From positions 1 to 35,366 of the forward strand of contig DZAT01000017.1 in the NCBI GenBank assembly GCA_022736205.1: 35,366 bases of DNA. Reading direction: 5' to 3'. The first letter of the stretch is position 1. Each line of letters starts with the position of its first letter. This document shows positions 7,773-13,969 of this stretch, in pieces. The translations under genes were made by a program, and so were the position numbers. The notes under the pieces were generated by a model. That model worked only from the letters and a program-made list of their open reading frames with translations, was not told where the DNA came from and did no database searches. Origin of the DNA: Thiomicrospira cyclica. GTDB lineage: Bacteria; Pseudomonadota; Gammaproteobacteria; Thiomicrospirales; Thiomicrospiraceae.

Positions 7773-8165
7773 CTTGCCAAGCAGTTGCGCCATCATAACT
7801 AACCAACGTGTTAGTCGTGGATAGTCTGTCTTCACTGCTGCCACAACTTGTGGCAGTGGCGTAGACAAACTAAAGCCTGCAGCTTCAACAGCCAATTTAA
7901 CTAACAACAAAACCTTTGCCTGATCCAAAAACTCAGTCGGATCAAAGTAGGTTACTTTTGCCAAAATAACCGCACGTAAAATTTCTGGCCATATATCTTT
8001 ATCCACTTTATGCTGATTCAATAACAGCAAGTCCATGTCACCATTATCGCGCATGCGCAGCATATCTGTCAGGGATAAACGTGACAACAACATTTCAGCA
8101 ACATGTTGTGCATTAGGTGGCAGTTGTCGAATGAGGCGGTTTTCGTATTCGTGTAGAAGTGCCAT
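7749..8165 (-). CDS. Hypothetical cytoplasmic protein
   Basis: I do not recognise this 138-aa protein. It is leucine-rich and probably all-helical (RLSLTDMLRMRDNGDMDLLLLNQ), with hydrophobic helices around VVAAVKT and RWLVMMAQLLGKL. It has no signal peptide, clear membrane span or catalytic motif. The frame is open from an ATG at 8165 and codon choice resembles its neighbours. It overlaps the 3' end of convergent cysM by 24 bases. No operon partner is close, since the gene upstream is divergent. Confidence 0.6.
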   Translation of the reverse strand: MALLHEYENRLIRQLPPNAQHVAEMLLSRLSLTDMLRMRDNGDMDLLLLNQHKVDKDIWPEILRAVILAKVTYFDPTEFLDQAKVLLLVKLAVEAAGFSLSTPLPQVVAAVKTDYPRLTRWLVMMAQLLGKLRTSNTK

Positions 8166-8291
8166 GCGTACATTGTCTTTATTTATGGTGTAATAAAATC
8201 TTTCAGCTTTCGCATTGTTACGGCTTAACCGATAATCACAATTCGAAATATGACATAAAAAATGAATAACGACAATAGGAGACTTAATGTA

Positions 8292-8687
8292 ATGGAACTA
8301 TTTGATGATGAATGGATGAATAAATATAAGGATGCTTGGAATACTGCACCCGAAGTATCAGGCGAATTGGCAAAAGTTGGTTTCACGACGACCATTGCTA
8401 TTGGCTTTCAAGATCAACCAAAAGCGCATGCTTTCGTCAAAGTAGAAAATGGCATGATTACATTTGCGGGCGCTTACGACGGTAGCCCACTGGATTGGGA
8501 TATGCGAGCCAAGAAAGATCAGTGGGAAAAATGGATGAACGATCCACCCGGTATGATGGGATTAGGATCAGCAGTAACCTTTGGTAAAATGAAATTTGCT
8601 AGTGGTGATTTTGGTACAATGATTAAAAACCCTGCCCTAGCGACACCTTTTGTTAAAAGCTTTGCGCTAATGGCAAAAGTAAAATAA
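8292..8687 (+). CDS. SCP2 sterol-transfer-domain-like small protein
   Basis: A 131-aa soluble protein with the look of an SCP2-like lipid-binding fold: an amphipathic N-terminus (MELFDDEWMNKYKDAWNTAPEV), alternating strands (TTIAIGFQDQPKAHAFVKVENGMITF) and a C-terminal GSAVTFGKMKFASGDFGTMIKNP resembling the hydrophobic tunnel end of SCP2 proteins. A function in binding acyl or lipid ligands is plausible, but no partner enzyme is adjacent. I place the start at ATG 8292, ten bases after AGGAG. The ATG at 8262 lies upstream of that sequence and would add ten polar residues. A strong terminator follows. The family assignment rests on overall resemblance. Confidence 0.65.
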   Translation: MELFDDEWMNKYKDAWNTAPEVSGELAKVGFTTTIAIGFQDQPKAHAFVKVENGMITFAGAYDGSPLDWDMRAKKDQWEKWMNDPPGMMGLGSAVTFGKMKFASGDFGTMIKNPALATPFVKSFALMAKVK

Positions 8688-8705
8688 TTATCCTACCCTG
8701 ACAAT

Positions 8706-8732
8706 AAAAAAGGAGCTTGCAGCTCCTTTTTT
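8706..8732. terminator. Bidirectional intrinsic terminator
   Basis: The stem AGGAGCT (8711-8717) / AGCTCCT (8721-8727) has a TGC loop, an A-run before it and a T-run after it. It can therefore terminate both the rightward SCP2-like gene and the leftward PilZ gene, whose stop codon is at 8737. Confidence 0.9.
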
Positions 8733-8736
8733 ACAT

Positions 8737-9672
8737 TTACCACTCATCATCGTCCACAACTGCTGGCTTAGCAGGCTTGTGAAGGTAAGCCATCACTTGA
8801 TTCAATTCTTCGTTTTGTAACAACACAATCATTCTGTTTTGTACCGACTCATTGGCGTTAGTGAACTCTACCGCAATATAATGCTCGCCATCGGACAAGG
8901 TTCTGCTACTCACGATGTTGCCAGTCATGTTGAAGGTTTCCTGTTTGGGACCTAGACGAAAGTGAATAACCAGTCGTGCAAATTTAGGATAAGGATGTGC
9001 ACTTAAAAATCCTGCACCGCCTGCACTGATGTTCAGCTTGCGGATAGGCCAAGAATCTTTATTGACCATATATTGCGCTTCTTGACGGAACTTATGCAAA
9101 AAATCCACATGACGTTCTAACTTAGTATGTAAGGCTAAAACGCCCTGCGCTAACACCGCACCTGCCGATGATTTTTGTGCCAACCCTGCTAACAAGGCAT
9201 CGAAAGAAAACTCAACCGATTTCATCATGTCCAAAAATGCGGGATAATTCTTGTTGGCAGCCGCATCGACAACAGAAAGGTAAAACTCGATTTTTTCATT
9301 TAGCCCCCTTAGCATGTCCACCGTAAAACTACCTGGTTTTAAATGTGTTGCCAACGCAGCTAAGGCTCGACGTGGCAGGTAGTTTTCGATTCGCTCTTGT
9401 GGAAGCGATCCTTGAACCAACCAGATAATGGCTTCTGATAACAGTGCCAAACGACTTTGCAAATCGCGCAGTACTTTACCAGCAGTTTCATTTTCTTGCG
9501 CGAGTTTTTCAATCAGACGATGTGTATCTTTGTCGTGAGCAGTTTCACGATCCGCCCAAACCCCGCCTGCCAACTCGGGCAATACAATACGCACCACCTC
9601 GTCTTTGTCGGCCAATTTAATGACGGCAGGAACAAGTACATCAAGCCTAAAATAGCGTCTGACGTTACGCAC
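8737..9672 (-). CDS. PilZ-type c-di-GMP receptor with a helical insertion
   Basis: A 311-aa cytoplasmic protein. The two c-di-GMP-binding motifs of PilZ are present but far apart: RRYFR at residues 5-9 (the RxxxR loop) and NISAGGAGF at 214-222 (the D/NxSxxG motif). A strand-rich remainder with IVSSRTL and EHYIAVEFTN follows. The ~200 residues between the motifs are mainly helical and leucine-rich, with possible coiled-coil segments around 50-85 and 175-200. This is reminiscent of the helix-inserted, oligomerising tPilZ type, but the relationship is inferred. The start is GTG 9672, overlapping the stop codon of the HugZ-like gene by 8 bases, so the two are translationally coupled. Confidence 0.75.
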   Translation of the reverse strand: MRNVRRYFRLDVLVPAVIKLADKDEVVRIVLPELAGGVWADRETAHDKDTHRLIEKLAQENETAGKVLRDLQSRLALLSEAIIWLVQGSLPQERIENYLPRRALAALATHLKPGSFTVDMLRGLNEKIEFYLSVVDAAANKNYPAFLDMMKSVEFSFDALLAGLAQKSSAGAVLAQGVLALHTKLERHVDFLHKFRQEAQYMVNKDSWPIRKLNISAGGAGFLSAHPYPKFARLVIHFRLGPKQETFNMTGNIVSSRTLSDGEHYIAVEFTNANESVQNRMIVLLQNEELNQVMAYLHKPAKPAVVDDDEW

Positions 9673-10198
9673 CGTTCACATCCACTAGGGGAGCTTCTTT
9701 GCTATCCCGCTCTCGACGCTGATGAATCGTACACATCGAATCCCCTGTCAAGGTATAGGCTTGGGCAAAACCGCGTACAAAATTGCCCGCAACAGGCGTT
9801 AGTGCCATTAAATGAAAATCGGTTAGCGGTTTAATCATTTGAATAATATCTCCAAATTGAGATTCAAACACAGTCATCACAGAAAACCAGCGTTTTGTTT
9901 CACGTGAAACCTCATCTGTTTGCATTTGAAAGGTTACTCGTTTACGCGCAAAATAATTTTTAGCCGCTTGTTCGGGTTCGATTAGTAATACAGCAGCCTG
10001 TCTGGTATCAATCATGTTTCGCGTATGCTGTGCTAACTCGCTGACATAAACATACCAAACATCGGATAAGCGAACAAAAGGCGCATAACTCACTTCTGGC
10101 ACACCCGTCTTAGAAACGCTTGCTAACGTTAGTGTCTGAAAACCTATTATAAACTGGTCAAAATCAGCTTGCACCCGAGCGGCATTGTTGATCATCAT
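9665..10198 (-). CDS. HugZ-like pyridoxamine-5'-phosphate-oxidase-fold protein
   Basis: A 177-aa split-barrel flavin/haem-binding-fold protein. FQTLTLASVSKTGVPEVSYAPFV and VWYVYVSELAQHTRNM are the usual N-terminal barrel strands, and the C-terminal GNFVRGFAQAYTLTGD resembles the FVxGFGxAY segment of HugZ/HutZ haem-utilisation proteins. A role in haem breakdown or storage is therefore plausible. No haem-uptake genes adjoin it, and other members bind FMN. It is the first gene of a two-gene leftward unit with the PilZ gene. A near-perfect parS lies within it, again encoding VSRET. The start is ATG 10198; a second ATG follows directly. Confidence 0.75.
   Translation of the reverse strand: MMINNAARVQADFDQFIIGFQTLTLASVSKTGVPEVSYAPFVRLSDVWYVYVSELAQHTRNMIDTRQAAVLLIEPEQAAKNYFARKRVTFQMQTDEVSRETKRWFSVMTVFESQFGDIIQMIKPLTDFHLMALTPVAGNFVRGFAQAYTLTGDSMCTIHQRRERDSKEAPLVDVNGA
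9896..9911. other. parS: parS site 2 (15/16)
   Basis: TGTTTCACGTGAAACC differs from the consensus only in the last base. It lies inside the HugZ-like gene, read on the minus strand in the same phase (VSRET) as the copy in cysM. Confidence 0.88.
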
Positions 10199-10351
10199 TC
10201 AATCCCAAAATTAGTGATACGTCACACCTTGTCGCACAGGCATTCGTCTATTATCAAATGATGATTTTAGCAAATCTAATGCCAAATAAACGAACAAAAA
10301 ACAATATTTCGGGTAAACTACAGCAATTCATTTATTAGCGGAAAGTACTTA

Positions 10352-10492
10352 ATGTTACGCGCATTATTGATTGTTGGTCTGACTGTTTTTTTGCTCGCTT
10401 GTGGCAAAAAAGGGAGCCTATTACCGCCGCCCACACAATCAGCCGACACAGTCATTCAACCACAAAAAGCACCACCATCAACGATAGAGTGA
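10352..10492 (+). CDS. lptM: Small lipoprotein, LptM (YifL) family
   Basis: A 46-aa prolipoprotein. A short hydrophobic signal (LLIVGLTVFLLAC) ends in the lipobox LLAC, followed by GKKGSLLPPP, the CGxKGxLxxPP signature of LptM/YifL, and a proline-rich tail. LptM is an outer-membrane lipoprotein that helps LptD mature in LPS export. GCGGAAAG lies upstream of the ATG. lysA starts 7 bases after its stop codon, and the association of this small lipoprotein gene with lysA is seen in other gammaproteobacteria. Confidence 0.87.
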   Translation: MLRALLIVGLTVFLLACGKKGSLLPPPTQSADTVIQPQKAPPSTIE

Positions 10493-10499
10493 AACCATA

Positions 10500-11756
10500 A
10501 TGAACCAAAACCCCATACAGCGCAACACAGACGGTCAGTTAAACATCGAAAACCTATCGATTGAACACATTGCCAAAGAAGTGGGTACGCCCTGCTATGT
10601 TTACAGCCGAAATGGTATTCGTAGCCGTTGGCAAGCGTTTGACATCGCCTTTGGACAACAACCGCATTTGGTTTGCTATGCTGTCAAAACCAATAGCAAC
10701 CTTGCTGTGTTGCAAACCTTAGCACAGGCTGGCGCTGGTTTCGATATTGTATCGGGTGGTGAGTTGGCTCGGGTACTGCGTGCGGGTGGCGATGCACAAA
10801 AAGTTGTTTTCTCGGGGGTGGGCAAAACGGTAAGCGAAATGCGCTTTGCCTTACAAATGGGCATTAAGTGTTTCAATATCGAATCGGAAGCTGAACTCTA
10901 TCGTCTGGAACACGTTGCCCAAGAACAAGCCATACCCGCTGTTGTTTCTATACGCGTTAATCCAGACGTTGACCCTAAAACCCACGCCTACATTTCGACA
11001 GGTCTAAAAGAGAACAAATTCGGTGTTTCATTCGACAAAGCATTTGAATTATATCGCTATGCTTTTGCTTCGGAACATTTGGTGGTTCAAGGCATCGACT
11101 GCCACATTGGGTCGCAGCTACTTGATCTTGCGCCGTTACAAGAAGCGGCCAAACGTGTGGTGGCTTTTCAACAAAAGCTGGCGAGTGAGGGCATTTATTT
11201 ACACCATATTGATATGGGTGGCGGATTAGGTATCAACTATCAAGACGAGGATCAAGCGCCCTCTCCTGCTCACTATGTTAACGCGATCATAAAAGCCATT
11301 GGTCAGACAGACATTGAAATTCTCGTTGAACCTGGTCGTGCCATTGTGGGCAACAATGGTGTTTTAATCACTAAAGTCGAGTACCTTAAAGAAAATGAAG
11401 GCAAGCATTTTGCTATTGTCGATGCTGCGATGAACGATTTAATTCGCCCCTCTTTGTATGGTGCATGGCAAGAAATTTGTGAAGTGACAACAAGCAATAG
11501 CACCAAACAGCTCATCGACATTGTTGGTCCTGTCTGTGAAACAGGTGACTTCTTGGGCAAGCAGCGTCAACTTGCCATTCAAGAAGGCGATTACTTGGCT
11601 GTTTTATCGGCAGGCGCGTACGGTTTTGTGATGAGTTCTAACTACAACAGCCGTCCGCGTGCAGCCGAAGTCATGGTTGATGATGATTGTTACCATATTG
11701 TACGTAAGCGTGAGACGCTAGACGACATCATGTGCGGTGAAACGCTGATTGATTAA
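10500..11756 (+). CDS. lysA: Diaminopimelate decarboxylase
   Basis: The PLP enzyme that makes L-lysine from meso-diaminopimelate. The 418 aa length is normal. CYAVKTNSN carries the PLP lysine (residue 63). Next come IRVNPDVDPKTHAYISTGLKENKFG, CHIGSQ, HIDMGGGLGINY, LVEPGRAIVGNNG and VGPVCETGDFLG with the active-site cysteine. It sits 7 bases after lptM. dapF, which often follows lysA, is absent; a parS site and an unrelated operon come next. Confidence 0.97.
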   Translation: MNQNPIQRNTDGQLNIENLSIEHIAKEVGTPCYVYSRNGIRSRWQAFDIAFGQQPHLVCYAVKTNSNLAVLQTLAQAGAGFDIVSGGELARVLRAGGDAQKVVFSGVGKTVSEMRFALQMGIKCFNIESEAELYRLEHVAQEQAIPAVVSIRVNPDVDPKTHAYISTGLKENKFGVSFDKAFELYRYAFASEHLVVQGIDCHIGSQLLDLAPLQEAAKRVVAFQQKLASEGIYLHHIDMGGGLGINYQDEDQAPSPAHYVNAIIKAIGQTDIEILVEPGRAIVGNNGVLITKVEYLKENEGKHFAIVDAAMNDLIRPSLYGAWQEICEVTTSNSTKQLIDIVGPVCETGDFLGKQRQLAIQEGDYLAVLSAGAYGFVMSSNYNSRPRAAEVMVDDDCYHIVRKRETLDDIMCGETLID

Positions 11757-11771
11757 CCTTGTCAAAACCGC

Positions 11772-11787
11772 TGTTTCACGTGAAACA
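11772..11787. other. parS: parS site 3 (perfect, intergenic)
   Basis: A second perfect TGTTTCACGTGAAACA, 16 bases after the lysA stop codon in the 159-base gap before the permease gene. It is the only one of the three sites outside a coding region. Confidence 0.95.
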
Positions 11788-11915
11788 GGCATCATGCTTA
11801 GGTTTATACGCATAAAGAAGCGCCAATCGCTATTATGTTCATTCACGTAGATAATGGGATTTATTAAAAATAGGTGTTGTGAAGCAACATCAGTAACGGG
11901 AAATAAACAGCAACA

Positions 11916-13016
11916 ATGGAAAACCCACATCCTTACGAAGAGCCGTTCTTATTAGCGTTATTGCTTCTCTCGTTAGGCGCACTATTATGGCTTTTTGGTC
12001 AATTTGTGCCCGCGCTTCTTTTTGCACTGTTGTTGGCAACGGCTTCTTACTCCTTGTATCAACGATTACAACAGCAAGCAAAGCTGTCTGTGAATGCAGC
12101 GGCTGGCATCATGACTGCTGCTTTATTTTTACTTGTTATTTTACCCATCAGCTACCTATTGGCCGAAGGTGGTCGTATGGGCGCAGACTTGGTTACACAA
12201 AGTCAACAGTGGCTCAATACACAACCACCTGGTGCGCTATTGGCATTAGAACATAAAATCATCAGCAGTTTACCCTTAACCGATAGCTTACAACAAACAC
12301 TCGAACACAGTATTAAAGAACAGCTTCCAACCCTGCTCGATAAAACCAAAGCTGCCAGTATCTGGTTGGCAAGTAACTTATTCAGTGGCATTGTTAGCTT
12401 TACAGGATTTATGGCCATTGCGCTGTTTAGTTTGTTTTTCTTCTATCGTGACGGTTCTCAGTTTATCAAGCGGATTGTTACCCTCTCCCCGCTTGCAAAC
12501 CATTTAGATTATTTTCTACTCAATCGTTTTGCCAGTTTATCCACCGTTCTGACACTCAGCGTGTTGGGTGTTGCTTTGTTACAAGGAACGGTTTTTGCTC
12601 TATTAATGGCGGCACTAGGCATGCCTTGGCTATTTTTAGGTTTGGCTTTTGCTGTTGCCTCGTTTGTGCCCCTTGTTGGCGGCTTTTTGGTTTGGGGGCC
12701 TGTTGCACTCTATTTCATTGCTTTCGATGCGCCTGCATTGGCCATCACCACGGCGCTCTATAGCTCTCTATTAATTGGCTTTGGTATCGACAATATCTTG
12801 CGTCCCATGATTATTCAAAAAATTAACAGATTACACCAGCACGATGCAGGTAATAGCGCGTTAGATCATACATGGATAACCCTGTTATCGACCTTTGCAG
12901 GGCTGCTGCATTTTGGTATTATGGGGTTGGTTTTTGGCCCCATGCTTGCAGCGATGGCAATTACGGTATTCGATGTTTACGAACATAAGCATCGTCATCA
13001 ATTGGACTATTCTTGA
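11916..13016 (+). CDS. AI-2E family (PerM/YdiK-type) inner-membrane protein
   Basis: A 366-aa polytopic membrane protein of the AI-2E transporter family, whose members include autoinducer-2 exporters, Na+/H+ antiporters and proteins of unknown substrate. It has paired N-terminal spans (LLALLLLSLGALLWLFGQFVPALLFALLLATASYSLY split at 'GQFVP'), a cytoplasmic helical stretch with a PerM-like LPTLLDKTKAAS segment, then spans such as GFMAIALFSLFFFYRDG and a C-terminal group with VPLVGGFLVWGPVALY and GIDNILRPMII, which are family hallmarks. No strong Shine-Dalgarno sequence precedes the ATG. Its TGA is one base before the ATG of the next gene, so it belongs to a three-gene operon. The substrate is unknown. 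Confidence 0.85.
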   Translation: MENPHPYEEPFLLALLLLSLGALLWLFGQFVPALLFALLLATASYSLYQRLQQQAKLSVNAAAGIMTAALFLLVILPISYLLAEGGRMGADLVTQSQQWLNTQPPGALLALEHKIISSLPLTDSLQQTLEHSIKEQLPTLLDKTKAASIWLASNLFSGIVSFTGFMAIALFSLFFFYRDGSQFIKRIVTLSPLANHLDYFLLNRFASLSTVLTLSVLGVALLQGTVFALLMAALGMPWLFLGLAFAVASFVPLVGGFLVWGPVALYFIAFDAPALAITTALYSSLLIGFGIDNILRPMIIQKINRLHQHDAGNSALDHTWITLLSTFAGLLHFGIMGLVFGPMLAAMAITVFDVYEHKHRHQLDYS

Positions 13017-13017
13017 T

Positions 13018-13968
13018 ATGAAATTGTGGTTGTCTGTTTTGACACTAAGTGGCTGCCTAATTACTTCTGCGCAGGCGGCTAATTGTTTTTATATTAACTC
13101 TTATCATCAGGGCTACGAGTGGAGCGACCGTATCCAAGCACAGTTTTCTAAAGAAATGAAGACGGTGTGTAATATTTCTTATCATTATCTTAATGCAAAA
13201 AAAGAAACCAATCCTAATAAGCTGAAAAACAAAGGAATGGAAATTGCCAACCTGATTGCGTTATCGCAACCTGATATCGTCATTGCTGCCGACGATGCTG
13301 CTAGTGAGTATGTGGTTAACCCTTATCTGCGCAATGGTCAAACACCTGTTATTTATGTTGGTATTAACTGGGATCCGCGACCTTTTGGCTATCCGATGAG
13401 TAACGCAACGGGTATGACCGAAGTTTGGCCAATACAACAAGCACTCGATACGGTTAAAAAAACAATTGGTGTCGTAACAAAAATGGCATTAATTACTGCC
13501 GATAACCCACTCGAAAATCGTGATGAGCAGGCAATCAGAAAAATAATGGATAAAAATGATGTTCAGCTCAACAGCTATTTTGTTCGTACCTTCGAAGAGT
13601 GGAAACAAAGTATTAAGGCAGCACAATATAACGATGTCATTAAACTTGGAACCATACAGGGTATTAAAGATTGGGATAAGGAAGCTGCAATCGCATGGAT
13701 TAAAGAACATAACCAGCGGTTCACCTTTGCTAACCAAGACTTTATGCTGCCGTTTGTTATGTATAGTATTTCTAAATCGCCCGAGGAGTTTGGGCACTGG
13801 GCAGCAGAACTAACAAGAACCATCTTTAAAGGCGACCAACCTTGGCAAATTCCTATTATTCCCAATCGTATTTTTATCTCTCGTTATAATCCCCTGTTGT
13901 TATCAAAAACGGACTTTAAAATACCTGATGCCGTTATCCGACAATCTATCGTGTACAAAGACAATTAG
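13018..13968 (+). CDS. Periplasmic ABC-type substrate-binding-like protein, likely signalling partner
   Basis: A 316-aa exported protein. A signal peptide (LWLSVLTLSGCLITSAQA) is followed by NCFYINSYHQGYEWSDRI, a segment seen at the start of binding-protein-like sensory domains. Then come PDIVIAADDAASEYVVNPYL and TPVIYVGINWDP, the two-lobed alpha/beta pattern of the ABC_sub_bind (PF04392-like) family. No ABC permease or ATPase genes adjoin it. It is sandwiched with 1-base gaps between an AI-2E permease and a membrane GGDEF-EAL protein. I therefore infer that it senses a ligand for the downstream receptor rather than feeding a transporter. ATG 13018 is chosen because it begins the signal peptide; the longer open frame is inside the permease gene. 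Confidence 0.78.
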   Translation: MKLWLSVLTLSGCLITSAQAANCFYINSYHQGYEWSDRIQAQFSKEMKTVCNISYHYLNAKKETNPNKLKNKGMEIANLIALSQPDIVIAADDAASEYVVNPYLRNGQTPVIYVGINWDPRPFGYPMSNATGMTEVWPIQQALDTVKKTIGVVTKMALITADNPLENRDEQAIRKIMDKNDVQLNSYFVRTFEEWKQSIKAAQYNDVIKLGTIQGIKDWDKEAAIAWIKEHNQRFTFANQDFMLPFVMYSISKSPEEFGHWAAELTRTIFKGDQPWQIPIIPNRIFISRYNPLLLSKTDFKIPDAVIRQSIVYKDN

Positions 13969-13969
13969 T

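Noticed and set aside
13928..13969. Longer start for the GGDEF-EAL protein
   Set aside because: It lies inside the binding-protein gene; ATG 13970 is directly after that gene's stop codon and begins a good membrane anchor.
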